Assembly: GCF_000427785.1 (NCBI RefSeq)
Contig: NZ_ATYR01000002.1
Location: 79,264-143,263 of the forward strand
Source: Massilia alkalitolerans DSM 17462
GTDB taxonomy: Bacteria > Pseudomonadota > Gammaproteobacteria > Burkholderiales > Burkholderiaceae_D
Direction of reading: 5' to 3'
Length of the DNA stretch: 64,000 nucleotides
The notes under the pieces were generated by a model. That model was not told the DNA's origin. It saw only the letters and a list, made by a program, of their open reading frames with translations, and ran no database searches. Of this stretch, positions 8,102-17,726 are shown piece by piece; the first letter of the stretch is position 1; the number at the start of each line of letters is the position of its first letter. The position numbers were made by a program, and so were the translations under genes.

Positions 8102-8659
8102 TCAGTCGAGCAGACGCAGCGCGTCGGCGGTCGTCACGATGCTTGCATACTCTCCCGCCAGGTTCGCCAGCGACATCGCATGCACCTCGTCGGCGCTGCG
8201 CAGCGCACCGCTATGGTCGTGGCGGGCGAAGGTGAAGCAGGCGTCTGCCGCGACGCTCACCTGAAAACCAAGATTGCCGGCGCTGCGCACGCTGCACTCG
8301 ACCGAGATGTTGGTGCTGACGCCCGCCACCACCAGGCGCTCGATGCCGCGCACCCGCAGCCAGCGTTCCAGCCCCGTGAGGATGAAGGCGTCCGGGATGT
8401 TCTTCTCGACCACGTGCTCGCCCTGGCGCGGCGCGAACACCGGTTGGAAGGCGGCGCCCGGCTGCCCCGGAGCGAAGTCCGAGCCTGGTGCGCGCGAGAT
8501 GTGGCGCACGTGCACCACCGGCGCCGCGCGTGCGCGCCATGCGTCCAGCAGCGTATCGATGTTGGCTTCGGCCTGGGGGTTGTTGCGCGCGCCCGCATCC
8601 GGGCTGGCCATGCATTGTTGCATGTCGATGATCAGGAGGGCGGGGTGCTCGTGACGCAT
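8102..8659 (-). CDS. Isochorismatase-fold hydrolase with Ser at the nucleophile position
   Basis: A 185-residue single-domain protein of the isochorismatase/nicotinamidase superfamily. The catalytic Asp is Asp12 in 'LLIIDMQ' and the Lys is Lys86 in 'VEKNIPDAF'. The nucleophile region reads 'GVSTNISVECSVR'. Cys-hydrolases of this fold have Thr-x-x-Cys-Val there, but this protein has Ser119, with the only nearby cysteine three residues later (Cys122). It may therefore be a Cys-independent member or use a shifted cysteine. The substrate is unknown and the neighbouring genes give no pathway. Confidence 0.82.
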   Translation of the reverse strand: MRHEHPALLIIDMQQCMASPDAGARNNPQAEANIDTLLDAWRARAAPVVHVRHISRAPGSDFAPGQPGAAFQPVFAPRQGEHVVEKNIPDAFILTGLERWLRVRGIERLVVAGVSTNISVECSVRSAGNLGFQVSVAADACFTFARHDHSGALRSADEVHAMSLANLAGEYASIVTTADALRLLD

Positions 8660-8761
8660 GAGGGGCTCGGGTCATTGGCGATGCCATCATGGTAACCCAG
8701 CCGATGGCCGCCTGCTGCCTTTTGGTACACTAGCGCTTTTCGATCTACCCAAGGCTTGATA

Positions 8762-9562
8762 ATGGCGCAACCGCTGGAGCTACGCGCATGCGCTCTGCAA
8801 TCCCTGCTCGAGACCGATCCCGCCGCCAAGAGCGCGGGCGTGGCGGCAATGCGCGCCGCGCACCGGCACGGCGACTGGCGCGTCGACGCCGACGCCGTCA
8901 TGGATGCGCCGGCGGGCATCCCCGGCCGTCCGGCGCGGCCCGAACTGGTGCCGCCGCGGCTGGTCGGCCGCCGCTCGATGGCGACCGTGGAGGGACGCGC
9001 CATGCTGGTCCATGCGCTCGCCCACATCGAATTCAACGCGGTCAACCTGGCCCTCGACGCGCTGTGGCGCTTCCCGGGCATGCCGCAGGACTACTACCTT
9101 GATTGGCTGCGCGTGGCGGGCGAAGAAGCGCTGCATTTCGACATGCTGTGCGGCCACCTGGCCACGCTCGGCTACACCTACGGCGACTTCCCGGGCCACG
9201 ACAGCTTGTGGGAGATGGTGGAAAAAACCCGCGGCGACGTGCTGGCGCGCATGGCGCTGGTGCCGCGTACGCTGGAAGCGCGCGGGCTGGATGCGATCCC
9301 GCCGCTGCGCGCCAAGCTGGCGCAGGCCGGCGACATGCAGGCCGCCGCCATCCTCGACGTGCTGTTACGCGACGAGGTGGGGCACGTCGAGATCGGCAAC
9401 CGCTGGTACCTGCACCTGTGCGCCCTGCGTGGGCTCGAGCCGGTGTCCACCTACGGCGAGCTGACCGTGCGCTACAAGGCGCCGGTCCTGAAAGGGCCTT
9501 TCAACATCGAGGCGCGGCGCCAGGCGGGCTTCAGCGAAGCGGAGCTGGCGCGCTTCAGCTAG
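8762..9562 (+). CDS. DUF455 ferritin-like protein
   Basis: A 266-residue all-helical protein of the DUF455 family (ferritin-like di-iron fold). Candidate metal ligands are Glu90 in 'LAHIEFNAV', Glu121/Glu122 and His125 in 'GEEALHFDML', and Glu205/His208 in 'RDEVGHVEIG'. This fits the two-helix-pair EXXH pattern. Members have been linked to tRNA modification-like or oxidative chemistry without firm assignment. The ATG at 8762 has AAGG nearby; a TTG two codons earlier is less likely. It lies 6 bases upstream of polB on the same strand, so the two are probably co-transcribed. Confidence 0.85.
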   Translation: MAQPLELRACALQSLLETDPAAKSAGVAAMRAAHRHGDWRVDADAVMDAPAGIPGRPARPELVPPRLVGRRSMATVEGRAMLVHALAHIEFNAVNLALDALWRFPGMPQDYYLDWLRVAGEEALHFDMLCGHLATLGYTYGDFPGHDSLWEMVEKTRGDVLARMALVPRTLEARGLDAIPPLRAKLAQAGDMQAAAILDVLLRDEVGHVEIGNRWYLHLCALRGLEPVSTYGELTVRYKAPVLKGPFNIEARRQAGFSEAELARFS

Positions 9563-9568
9563 GCCGGC

Positions 9569-11941
9569 ATGGATACCGCACCCATCCAGGGCTTCCTGCT
9601 GACCCGCCACTGGCGCGACACGGACAGCGGCAACGAAGTCGAATTCTGGATCGCCACCGAAGAAGGACCGCGGCGGGTGCGCCTGGCGCCGCAGACCCCG
9701 GTCGCTTTTCTTCCTCTGGAACAGCGCGAGGCCGCCGAACTCGCGCTGCACGGCGAGAAGACGGGCTGGGAACTGCGCGAGCTGTCGCTGTGCGATTTTC
9801 ACCACCGTCCGGTACTGGGCCTGTACTGCCGCCAGTACCGCCAGCTGCTGCGGCTGGAAAAGCGCCTGCGCGAGTTCGGGGTCGCCGTCTACGAGGCCGA
9901 CGTGCGCCCGCCCGAGCGCTACCTGATGGAGCGCTTCATCACGGCGCCGGTGCTGGTGCACGGCAGGCCGGATTCCCGCGACCCCGCGCTGATCCTGGAC
10001 GCCCAGCTCAAGCCGGACGGCGACTATCGTCCGCAACTGCGCATGGTCTCGCTCGACATCGAGACCAACCAGCACGGCGAACTGTACTGCATCGGCCTGG
10101 AGGGCTGTGGCCAGCGCCAGGTCTACATGCTGGGCGAGCCCAACGGGGCCCCACGGGAACTGGACTTCGCACTGGAGTACTGTGTGAGCCGTGCGGAGCT
10201 GCTCGACCGTCTCGAAGAATGGATCCGCGCGCACGATCCGGACGCGCTCATCGGCTGGAACGTGATCCAGTTCGACCTGCGCATGCTGGTGCAGGCGGCC
10301 GAGCGCCTGGGACGCCCTTTGCGGCTGGGACGCGACGGCAGCGCCATCGAGACCCGCGAGCACGGGCGCTCCGAGCATTTCTTCGTGTCGGTCGCGGGCC
10401 GCCTGGTCATCGACGGCATCGAGGCGCTGCGCTCGGCCACCTACAGTTTTCCCTCGTTCAGCCTGGAATCGGTGTCGCAAAGCCTGCTGGGCGAAGGCAA
10501 GGCGATCGACAACCCCTACAGCCGGATGGACGAGATCAACCGCATGTTCGCCGAGGACAAGCCGGCGCTGGCCTTCTACAACCTGAAGGACTGCGAACTG
10601 GTCACCCGCATCTTCGAGAAGACGGAACTGGTCCGCTTCCTGCTGGAGCGCGCCAGCGTCACCGGGCTGGCGGTGGACCGCAGCGGCGGCTCGGTGGCGG
10701 CCTTCGAGCACCGCTACATGCCGCTGATGCACCGCTTGGGTTTCGTGGCTCCCAACATCGGCGACGTAGCCGCGGGCGACAGCCCCGGCGGCTTCGTGAT
10801 GGATTCGCGCTCCGGACTGTACGACTCGGTGGTGGTGCTCGACTACAAGAGCCTGTACCCGTCCATCATCCGCAGCTTCCTGATCGACCCGGTCGGCCTG
10901 GTGGCCGGGCTGGCCGAAGCCGAGGAGCGCACCGTGCCGGGCTTTCGCGGCGCGCGCTTCTCGCGCACGCGCCACTGCCTGCCGGGCATCGTGCGCCAGG
11001 TGTGGGAAGGGCGCGAAGCGGCCAAGCGCGAGCGCAACGTGCCGCTGTCGCAGTCGCTCAAGATCATCATGAACGCCTTCTACGGCGTGCTCGGGACCAC
11101 CGCCTGCCGCTTCTTCGACCCGCGCCTGGCCTCCTCGATCACGATGCGCGGGCACGAGATCATGCACCGCACCCGCGCCCTGATCGAGGAACAGGGCTAC
11201 GCGGTGATCTACGGCGACACCGACTCCACCTTCGTCTGGCTCGGCGGCCCGCACGCGCAGGAGGACGCGGAGCGCATCGGGAGCGCACTGGTCGATCACG
11301 TCAACGGCTGGTGGCGCGAGCACTTGCGGGACGAACATGGCCTCGACTCGCACCTGGAGCTGGAATTCGACACCCACTACGCGCGCTTCCTGATGCCCAC
11401 CGTGCGCGGCTCCGACGAAGGCAGCAAGAAGCGCTACGCCGGCCTGGTACTGAACGCCGACGGCAGCGAAGAGGTGGTGTACAAGGGACTGGAGACGGTG
11501 CGTACCGACTGGTCGCCGCTGGCGCAGCAGTTCCAGCAGGAGCTCTACCTGCGCGTGTTCAAGGGCCAGCCCTACGAGGCCTGGGTAGCGGACTACGTGG
11601 CGCGCACGCTGCGCGGGGAACTGGACGAGCTGCTGGTCTACCGCAAGCGCCTGCGCCGTCCGCTGGAGGAGTACGAACGCAACGTCCCGCCGCACGTGCG
11701 CGCGGCGCGCATGGCCGACGATTTCCATACCGCCCAGGGGCGGCCGGCGCAATACCGGCGAGGCGGCTGGATCCGCTACGTGATGACCACGGCGGGGCCG
11801 GAGCCCCTGGAACTGCGGCGCGCGCCGATCGACTACGAACACTACCTGACGAAGCAGCTCGAGCCGATCGCCGACGCGATCCTGCCTTTTCTCGGAGACA
11901 GTTTCGCGCGGCTGACCAGCCCGCAGGGCGCGCTGTTCTGA
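9569..11941 (+). CDS. polB: DNA polymerase II (family B)
   Basis: A 790-residue family B DNA polymerase with 3'-5' proofreading, acting in replication restart and translesion or damage-induced synthesis. The exonuclease domain shows Exo I 'SLDIETN' (Asp163, Glu165), Exo II '[12 protein letters not shown]' and Exo III 'YNLKDCEL'. The polymerase domain has motif A '[10 protein letters not shown]' (Asp425), motif B with Lys498 and 'NAFYG' (502-506), and motif C 'YGDTDS' (Asp550, Asp552). All catalytic acids are present and the length equals that of E. coli Pol II, so the enzyme looks intact. The ATG at 9569 follows the DUF455 stop by 6 bases. I saw no LexA-type box just upstream of the pair, so SOS control is uncertain. 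Confidence 0.96.
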   Translation: MDTAPIQGFLLTRHWRDTDSGNEVEFWIATEEGPRRVRLAPQTPVAFLPLEQREAAELALHGEKTGWELRELSLCDFHHRPVLGLYCRQYRQLLRLEKRLREFGVAVYEADVRPPERYLMERFITAPVLVHGRPDSRDPALILDAQLKPDGDYRPQLRMVSLDIETNQHGELYCIGLEGCGQRQVYMLGEPNGAPRELDFALEYCVSRAELLDRLEEWIRAHDPDALIGWNVIQFDLRMLVQAAERLGRPLRLGRDGSAIETREHGRSEHFFVSVAGRLVIDGIEALRSATYSFPSFSLESVSQSLLGEGKAIDNPYSRMDEINRMFAEDKPALAFYNLKDCELVTRIFEKTELVRFLLERASVTGLAVDRSGGSVAAFEHRYMPLMHRLGFVAPNIGDVAAGDSPGGFVMDSRSGLYDSVVVLDYKSLYPSIIRSFLIDPVGLVAGLAEAEERTVPGFRGARFSRTRHCLPGIVRQVWEGREAAKRERNVPLSQSLKIIMNAFYGVLGTTACRFFDPRLASSITMRGHEIMHRTRALIEEQGYAVIYGDTDSTFVWLGGPHAQEDAERIGSALVDHVNGWWREHLRDEHGLDSHLELEFDTHYARFLMPTVRGSDEGSKKRYAGLVLNADGSEEVVYKGLETVRTDWSPLAQQFQQELYLRVFKGQPYEAWVADYVARTLRGELDELLVYRKRLRRPLEEYERNVPPHVRAARMADDFHTAQGRPAQYRRGGWIRYVMTTAGPEPLELRRAPIDYEHYLTKQLEPIADAILPFLGDSFARLTSPQGALF

Positions 11942-11942
11942 T

Positions 11943-12008
11943 GTAGGGTGGACGGCTATGCCGTCCGCGCGTTCATGCGGTCCCTGCAAAGATGCAACGC
12001 CACCCTAC
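11943..12008. repeat. Small REP-like inverted repeat element
   Basis: GTAGGGTGG (11943-11951) and CCACCCTAC (12000-12008) bound a 66-bp element. It contains an inner hairpin GACGGC-tat-GCCGTC (11951-11965). It fills the gap between the convergent polB and tctA genes. Similar 'GTAGGGTGG...CCACCCTAC' intergenic units are, to my recollection, dispersed in related genomes. It may also act as a bidirectional terminator. Confidence 0.6.
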
Positions 12009-12016
12009 GAAACCGC

Positions 12017-13519
12017 TCACTCCTCCTGGAAAGCCTCCTCGCGCTTCTTGCGCAGCGCCGGCAGCATCACGATGATCAGCGCGACGGCCGCCATGGCCAG
12101 CATGGTGGCGCTGATCGGGCTGCGCAGGAACACCATCGGGTCGCTGTGCGAAAGCAGCAGCGCGCGGCGCAGGTATTCCTCCATCATCGGGCCGATGATG
12201 TAGCCGAGCAGCATCGGCGCCGGTTCCGCACCCAGCTTGGCGCAGATGTAGCCGAACAGGCCGAACAGGGCCATGAGCCAGATGTCGAACTCGTTGTTGT
12301 TCAGGCTGAACACGCCGATCGCGCAGAACATCAGGATGGCCGGATACAGGCGGTGGTAGGGGACCAGGATCATCTTGACCCACAGGCCGATCATCGGCAG
12401 GTTCAGCACCACCAGGAACAGGTTACCGAACCACATCGAGACGATCAGGCCCCAGAACAGCGCCGGCTGCTCGGACATCACGGCCGGACCCGGCTGGATG
12501 CCCTGGATGATCATCGCGCCGATCATCAGCGCCATCACCGGGTTGGACGGGATGCCGAGCGTGAGCATCGGGATGAAGGAGGTCTGGGCGCCGGCGTTGT
12601 TGGCCGCTTCCGGCGCCGCCACGCCTTCGATCGCACCCTTGCCAAAGTTCTTGGCGTTGGGCGAGACCTTCTTTTCGATCGAGTAGGCCGAGAACGAGGC
12701 CAGCATGGCGCCGCCGCCCGGCAGGATGCCGAGCGCCGAGCCGAGGAAGGTGCCGCGCAGGACCGGCGCCAGGATGCGCTTGAAGTCCTCCTTGCTCAGC
12801 ATCAGCCCCTCGACCTTCTTCATCAGGACGTTGCGGTCTTCGCCGTGCTCGAGGTTGCGGATGATCTCGCCGATACCGAACATGCCCATCGCGACGATCA
12901 CGAAGTTGATGCCGTCGGCCAGTTCCGGCTTGTCGAAGGTGTAGCGTTGCGCGCCCGAGTTGACGTCGGTGCCGATCAGGCCGAGCAGCAGGCCCAGGAT
13001 CACCATGCCGATCGCGTTCAGCAGCGAGCCGCTCGCCAGCACCACCGAGGCCACCAGGCCCAGCACCATCAGCGAGAAATACTCGGCCGGGCCGAACTTC
13101 AGCGCCAGGTCGGCCAGCGGCGGCGCGAACAGGGCCAGCAGGATGGTGGCGACGGTACCGGCGAAGAAGGAACCGATCGCCGCGGTGGCAAGCGCCTTGC
13201 CGGCCTGGCCGTTGCGCGCCATCTTGTAGCCGTCGAGCGCGGTCACGACCGAGGACGATTCGCCCGGCAGGTTGACCAGGATCGCGGTGGTCGAGCCGCC
13301 GTACTGGGCGCCATAGTAAATACCGGACAGCATGATCAGGGCCGAGACCGGTGGCAAGCCGAAGGTGGCCGGCAGCAGCATGGCGATGGTGGCGATCGGG
13401 CCCAGGCCCGGCAGCACGCCGACCGCGGTGCCCACAAAAACGCCGACCAGGCAGTAGAACAGGTTGGTCAGGGTGAAGGCCGTTTCGAGGCCCAGTCCCA
13501 GGTTGGTGAAGATTTCCAT
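12017..13519 (-). CDS. tctA: Tripartite tricarboxylate transporter large permease (TctA)
   Basis: A 500-residue, roughly 12-helix permease of the TctA family. The signature motif 'GVLPGLGPIATIAMLLP' is near residue 40. 'YGAQYGGSTTAILVNLPGESSS' (around 68-90) and 'LGIPSNPVMALMIGA' (mid-protein) are also typical. With TctB and a periplasmic binding protein it forms a secondary transporter for carboxylates such as citrate. The gene is last in a tctC-tctB-tctA operon, 3 bases after tctB. Its 3' end faces polB across a REP-like element. The specific substrate cannot be read from the permease. Confidence 0.95.
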   Translation of the reverse strand: MEIFTNLGLGLETAFTLTNLFYCLVGVFVGTAVGVLPGLGPIATIAMLLPATFGLPPVSALIMLSGIYYGAQYGGSTTAILVNLPGESSSVVTALDGYKMARNGQAGKALATAAIGSFFAGTVATILLALFAPPLADLALKFGPAEYFSLMVLGLVASVVLASGSLLNAIGMVILGLLLGLIGTDVNSGAQRYTFDKPELADGINFVIVAMGMFGIGEIIRNLEHGEDRNVLMKKVEGLMLSKEDFKRILAPVLRGTFLGSALGILPGGGAMLASFSAYSIEKKVSPNAKNFGKGAIEGVAAPEAANNAGAQTSFIPMLTLGIPSNPVMALMIGAMIIQGIQPGPAVMSEQPALFWGLIVSMWFGNLFLVVLNLPMIGLWVKMILVPYHRLYPAILMFCAIGVFSLNNNEFDIWLMALFGLFGYICAKLGAEPAPMLLGYIIGPMMEEYLRRALLLSHSDPMVFLRSPISATMLAMAAVALIIVMLPALRKKREEAFQEE

Positions 13520-13522
13520 GAT

Positions 13523-13999
13523 TTATGCCCCTCCCAGCCAGGGGCCGACGATCGGCATGGGCAGGCCGAGCAGCTTCACGAACAGCAGCACCGAGAAGAT
13601 GGCCAGCCCGACGGCCAGCAGCAGCGAGCCTTTCAAACTGAACTGCTTGCTGGCGAAGGAACTCAGCATGACCAGCACGAAGGCGGCGGCGGGGAGGCCG
13701 GCGCCGCGCATCAGGATGCCGAACAGGATCACCGCGCCCAGGATGATGACGATGTCCTTGATGTGGAAGGTGCCGATCGCGTCATGCGCTTCGGAGCGGC
13801 GGCCGATGAAGGCGCGGATGATGCCGGCCAGGCCGACGACGGACAGCAGGCCGCCGAGGACGGTCGGGAAATAGCCCGGACCCATGCGGCCGGCGCTGCC
13901 CATCTCGTTGTCCCCGATGAGGGCGATGGCGGCAATGCCGAAACACAGGAAGATGATGCCGATCCAGAAATTCTTCGGATGGCGGACGATGGAAGCCAC
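13523..13999 (-). CDS. tctB: Tripartite tricarboxylate transporter small permease (TctB)
   Basis: A 158-residue, four-helix protein matching the small permease of tripartite tricarboxylate transporters in size, hydropathy and position. It shows 'GRMGPGYFPTVLGGLLSVVGL' around residues 36-58. The usual long hydrophobic C-terminal half ends near 'MPIVGPWLGGA'. It is immediately upstream of tctA (3-base gap) and 90 bases downstream of tctC. It pairs with TctA in the inner membrane. Confidence 0.92.
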   Translation of the reverse strand: MASIVRHPKNFWIGIIFLCFGIAAIALIGDNEMGSAGRMGPGYFPTVLGGLLSVVGLAGIIRAFIGRRSEAHDAIGTFHIKDIVIILGAVILFGILMRGAGLPAAAFVLVMLSSFASKQFSLKGSLLLAVGLAIFSVLLFVKLLGLPMPIVGPWLGGA

Positions 14000-14040
14000 T
14001 GCGAACCCCTTGTTGCTTGTTGTTGTGTGGTAGCGAACGG

Positions 14041-14067
14041 GCTGCGCGGGAGCGATTCCCGCACAGC
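14041..14067 (-). promoter_or_regulatory. Hairpin between tctC and tctB
   Basis: Eleven-base arms GCTGCGCGGGA / TCCCGCACAGC with one mismatch enclose a 5-base loop in the tctC-tctB gap. No T-run follows on the minus strand, so it is unlikely to stop transcription. It may stabilise the upstream tctC message and give more binding protein than permease, as in many importer operons. That role is inference. Confidence 0.5.
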
Positions 14068-14089
14068 CTGCCGCGTTTGCGCTGCGCGA

Positions 14090-15076
14090 TCAGTCGGCGT
14101 ACTGGCCGGCCTTGGTGATGATCGGGCCCCAGCGGTCGATCTCGGCCTTCAGGTGGGTGCGCAAGGCTTCCGGCGTAGCGCGCTTGTCGGCCACCGGCTC
14201 GGTGCCGAGGTCGGCGAAGCGCTGCTTGACGGTCGGGTCTTTCAGGGCGGTGCGCAGGGCGTTCGACAGGGTGTCGATGACCGGCTTCGGGGTGCCCTTC
14301 GGCGCGTACATGCCGTGCCACACGGCCACTTCAAAGCCCGGCAGGCCGGCTTCGCTCATGGTCGGTACGTTCGGCATCGAGGCCAGGCGCTGCTTGGTGG
14401 TCACGCCGTAGACCTTGACCTTGCCGCTCTTGATCTGGCTGGTGGTGTTGGTGGTCTGGTCGCACATCAGGTCCACCTGGCCGCCCAGCATGTCGTTCAT
14501 GGCCGGGCCGGTGCCCTTGTACGGGACGGTGGTCAGGTCGACGCCGATGGCGGTCTGGAACAGCATGCCGCACAGGTGCGAGGCCGAACCGAGGCCGGCG
14601 TTGGCATAGGTGACCTTGGACTTGTTGGCCTTCACGTAGGCCAGCAGTTCCTTGAAGTCCTTGGCCGGGAAGTCCTTCTTGGCGATCAGGGTCATCGGCA
14701 CGTCGGTGACCAGGCCGATCGGCTCGAAATCGGTCATCGCGTTGTAGCTCAGCTTGCGGTACAGGGCCGGCGCGGTCGAGTGGCCGATGTGGTGCAGGAA
14801 GATGGTGTAGCCGTCCGGCGCGGCCTTGGCCACGCGCGCCGCACCGATGGTGCCGCCGGCGCCGCCGACGTTCTCGATGATGATCTGCTGTTTCAGGGTA
14901 TTGCCCATCGACTGGGCCACCAGGCGCGCCACGGTATCGGTCGGTCCGCCGGCGGCGAACGGCACGATCATCGTGATGGTCTTGGTGGGGTAGTTCTGGG
15001 CTGAAGCGCTGGTGGCGACTGTGGCTGCGCCCAGCAGGGCAATGGCCGCGACGGTGCGCAGGAATGTGGTTTTCAT
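14090..15076 (-). CDS. tctC: Bug/TctC-family periplasmic substrate-binding protein
   Basis: A 328-residue periplasmic binding protein. The signal peptide covers residues 1-26 with an AxA cleavage site ('SASA|QNYP'). The mature protein starts with the Bug hallmark 'YPTKTITMIVPFAAGGPTDTVAR', whose two beta-alpha loops bind carboxylate groups. 'GSASHLCG' and 'GTGPAMNDMLGGQVDLM' follow the family pattern. It is the first gene of the tctC-tctB-tctA operon, in the order expected for a complete transporter rather than an orphan Bug protein. Likely ligands are di- or tricarboxylates, not resolvable from sequence. No tctDE two-component genes are adjacent. Confidence 0.94.
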   Translation of the reverse strand: MKTTFLRTVAAIALLGAATVATSASAQNYPTKTITMIVPFAAGGPTDTVARLVAQSMGNTLKQQIIIENVGGAGGTIGAARVAKAAPDGYTIFLHHIGHSTAPALYRKLSYNAMTDFEPIGLVTDVPMTLIAKKDFPAKDFKELLAYVKANKSKVTYANAGLGSASHLCGMLFQTAIGVDLTTVPYKGTGPAMNDMLGGQVDLMCDQTTNTTSQIKSGKVKVYGVTTKQRLASMPNVPTMSEAGLPGFEVAVWHGMYAPKGTPKPVIDTLSNALRTALKDPTVKQRFADLGTEPVADKRATPEALRTHLKAEIDRWGPIITKAGQYAD

Positions 15077-15404
15077 CGGTGTCTTCCTCTAACCTCGGTT
15101 TTCTTGGTTTATCAGTATGGGCGACGCAGGAACAGCCACGATGCAGGCCACGACGAGTCCAGCCAGCTTGCATGGAGCGCGTGCATACGCAGGACTGGTT
15201 TTACCAGTAAATAGATAGATTTGCAACTACGTGGAAACCCGTATGGCGAGTCGGAAAAGATGCGGAACAATGTCGGAAAAACGCCGGAATGCGGCCCTCG
15301 CCGCCATGCATGGCGCATGGCAGGAGCCGCCGATCGGCGTCGTGTTGACGAAATACTACGCTTGCCGATGCGCGCGCCCGCCGTGACGGGCGCGGCAGGA
15401 GGTC
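15077..15404. other. Intergenic region upstream of tctC and downstream of paoC
   Basis: A 328-base region between two minus-strand operons. It should hold the tctC promoter, but I find no convincing -35/-10 pair. Near the paoC stop, GCGCCCG (15374-15380) and CGGGCGC (15387-15393) form a 7-bp hairpin that could mark the end of the pao transcript, without a T-run. Short ORFs here lack ribosome sites and I regard them as noise. Confidence 0.5.
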
Positions 15405-17726
15405 CTACTGCGCCTGCTTCGGCTCCGGCACCGGAATCTCGTGCTCGCCCAGCAGCACCTTGTCCGGGGTGATCGGCGTGCCGCGCAGGCGCCTGCCGGT
15501 GGCGTGGAAGATCGCATTGCTGATCGCCGCCGACACCGACACGATGCCGATCTCGCCCACGCCCTTGGCGCCGAGCTGCTCGCTGACGATGCGGTCGTCT
15601 TCATCGGCGAAGATCACCTCGATGTCGTGCACGTCCGCATTCACCGCCACGTGGTACTCCGCGTAGTTGTGGTTCATGAAGCGCCCGAAGCGGTGGTCGG
15701 TGAAGCTTTCCTCGTGCAGCGCCTGGCTGATGCCCCACACCACGCCGCCGATCACCTGGCTGGCGGCGGTCTTGGCGCTGATGATGCGGCCGGCCGCCAC
15801 CGCGTTCACGACGCGCGTCACGCGCACGATGCCCAACTTTTCGTTGACGCGCACCTCGCAGAACACCGCCGAGTGCACCGCGCGGGTGTACTTGCGCTGC
15901 TTGAGCATCGAAGGCTTCATGAAGAACTTTTCCTCGACCCGGTCGACGCCGCCGGCCGCCAGCACGTCGCGCAACTGCATGGCGGTCTCGGGACGGTTGC
16001 GCAGGCGCAGCGTGCCGTCGGCGAATTCCAGGTCCTGGGTGCGCGCCCTGGCAAGCGGCGAACCCGGCATGGCCTTCGCCATCTTGATCAGGGTTTTCTT
16101 GAGCTTGTCGCAGGCGCCGTGCACGCCGCCCCCGACCGTGGTCACGTGCGAGGAGCCGCCCTCGACCGGCGCGAAGGGCAGGGTCGAGTCGCCCAGCTGG
16201 AAGGTGACCCGCTCCATGGGCAGGCCCAGCGCTTCCGCCGCGATCATCGACATCACCGTGTAGGTGCCGGTGCCGATGTCCGAGGCCGCGCTGCTCACCA
16301 CCAGGCGTCCGTCGGCGTGGAACACGGCGCTCACGCGCGCCAGCATCACCAGGGAATCCCACATGCCGGTGGCCATGCCCCAGCCGATCAGTTCCTCCCC
16401 GTCGCGCATCGAGCGCGGTTCGATCGGGCGGTCCTGCCAGCCGAAGCGCGCGGCGCCCTTGTCGTAGCACTGGCTCAGTTCTTTCGTCGAATACGGCTTG
16501 TCCTCGAGCGGATTGCGGTCGGCGTAGTTGATGCGCCTGAATTCCAGCGGATCCATGCGCAGCTTGTAGGCCAGTTCATCCATCGCCACTTCCAGCGCGT
16601 GCATGCCGTGCGCGGCGCCGGGCGCGCGCATGTCGATCGGCGAATGGCGGTCGTGGGCCACCAGCTTGTAGCCGAGCTTGATGTTGTCGCAGGCGTACAG
16701 CTGCCCCGACCAGTTGACCACCACCTCGACATAGTCTTCCAGGCGCGAAGTCTCGTGGATGGCCTCGTGCACGATCGCCTGCAGCTTGCCCTCGTTGTTG
16801 GCGGCCAGCTTCACCTTCTGCCAGGTCTCGGGGCGGTGGCCGAAGCTGAACATCTGCTGGCGCGTCAGGACCACCCGCACCGGGCATTTCAGCTTGAGCG
16901 CCGCCATCACCGCCAGCGGCAGCTGGTACTGCGGGCGCAGCCCGGAACCGAAGGCGCCGCCCACGTAAGGGTTGCGCACGGTGACCTTTTCCTTCTTGAT
17001 GCCGAAGGCGCGCGAGACGTACCAGCGGTTGTTCTGCGAGCTCTGGGTCTTCTCGTAGATCGTCAGGTGGCCGTCCTCGCCGTAGACCACGGTGGTGGCG
17101 TGCATCTCCATCGGGTTGTGGTGCTCGACGCCGTGGTAGAACTGCGACTCGATCTTCACTTCGGCGGCTTCGAAGGCCTTGTCGGCATCGCCGGTGGAGC
17201 TGGGCGGCGTGAAGCCGGCCTTCAGCGCACGCGGCGTGTAGGCCTGGTCGAGCGAGGCCAGCAGGTTCGTCTCGTGCGCTTCTTCCTCGTAGCTGACCTC
17301 CACCAGCTGGGCCGCGTGGCGCGCCGCCTCGAAGGTCTCGGCGAGCACCAGCGCCACCGGCTGGCCGCTGTAGAAGATGCGGTCGCTGAACAGGGGGCGG
17401 AAGGGTGAGCCGCCCGGCGCCGTCATGTCCTTGTAGGCCAGGTCCCAGGAGCGCACCTTGGGGCGGTTCAGGTGGGTAAGCACCTCCACCACGCCGGGCG
17501 TGGCCAGCGCGGCGCGGGTGTCGATGGACTTGATGCGGCCGCGGGCAACGGTGCCGCTCACCACGACGCCGTAGCGCAGTCCCTCGGCCTCGTGCTCGGC
17601 CGCGTATTTCGCTTCGCCGGTCACCTTGGCGCGGCCGTCGATGCGGGAGACCGGCATGCCGCTGCGTACCCGGCCGGTGCCTTCGGGGGCGCTTGGGGTG
17701 CGCAGTTCTGGAATCAGGTCGGTCAT
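15405..17726 (-). CDS. paoC: Molybdopterin-binding subunit of a PaoABC-like aldehyde oxidoreductase
   Basis: A 773-residue large subunit of the xanthine oxidase family. The N-terminal segment 'RIDGRAKVTGEAKYAAEH' is the usual entry motif. 'GGAFGSGLRPQY' lies near the Mo-pterin site. The catalytic Glu is Glu725 in 'GAKGVGEIG'. The enzyme hydroxylates aldehydes to acids at a Mo centre carrying molybdopterin cytosine dinucleotide (known for the E. coli homologue). It is the third gene of an operon after the Fe-S and FAD subunits, overlapping the FAD gene by 4 bases. No PaoD/XdhC-type maturation chaperone is in the window, so one is probably encoded elsewhere. Confidence 0.92.
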   Translation of the reverse strand: MTDLIPELRTPSAPEGTGRVRSGMPVSRIDGRAKVTGEAKYAAEHEAEGLRYGVVVSGTVARGRIKSIDTRAALATPGVVEVLTHLNRPKVRSWDLAYKDMTAPGGSPFRPLFSDRIFYSGQPVALVLAETFEAARHAAQLVEVSYEEEAHETNLLASLDQAYTPRALKAGFTPPSSTGDADKAFEAAEVKIESQFYHGVEHHNPMEMHATTVVYGEDGHLTIYEKTQSSQNNRWYVSRAFGIKKEKVTVRNPYVGGAFGSGLRPQYQLPLAVMAALKLKCPVRVVLTRQQMFSFGHRPETWQKVKLAANNEGKLQAIVHEAIHETSRLEDYVEVVVNWSGQLYACDNIKLGYKLVAHDRHSPIDMRAPGAAHGMHALEVAMDELAYKLRMDPLEFRRINYADRNPLEDKPYSTKELSQCYDKGAARFGWQDRPIEPRSMRDGEELIGWGMATGMWDSLVMLARVSAVFHADGRLVVSSAASDIGTGTYTVMSMIAAEALGLPMERVTFQLGDSTLPFAPVEGGSSHVTTVGGGVHGACDKLKKTLIKMAKAMPGSPLARARTQDLEFADGTLRLRNRPETAMQLRDVLAAGGVDRVEEKFFMKPSMLKQRKYTRAVHSAVFCEVRVNEKLGIVRVTRVVNAVAAGRIISAKTAASQVIGGVVWGISQALHEESFTDHRFGRFMNHNYAEYHVAVNADVHDIEVIFADEDDRIVSEQLGAKGVGEIGIVSVSAAISNAIFHATGRRLRGTPITPDKVLLGEHEIPVPEPKQAQ

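Noticed and set aside
9103..11946. 947-codon open frame on the plus strand overlapping DUF455 and polB
   Set aside because: It is a shadow frame of high-GC coding sequence. The polB frame contains all polymerase motifs, and this one has only low-complexity Arg/Ala/Gly.
9365..11989. 874-codon minus-strand open frame antisense to polB
   Set aside because: No recognisable domain; His/Gln/Ala/Val-rich composition typical of antisense reading of GC-rich genes.
11948..15004. 1018-codon plus-strand open frame across the tct operon
   Set aside because: Antisense to three well-supported transporter genes; composition (His, Gln, Asp rich) is non-protein-like.
15112..15318. 68-codon ORF upstream of tctC
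   Set aside because: No ribosome site and no protein-like composition.
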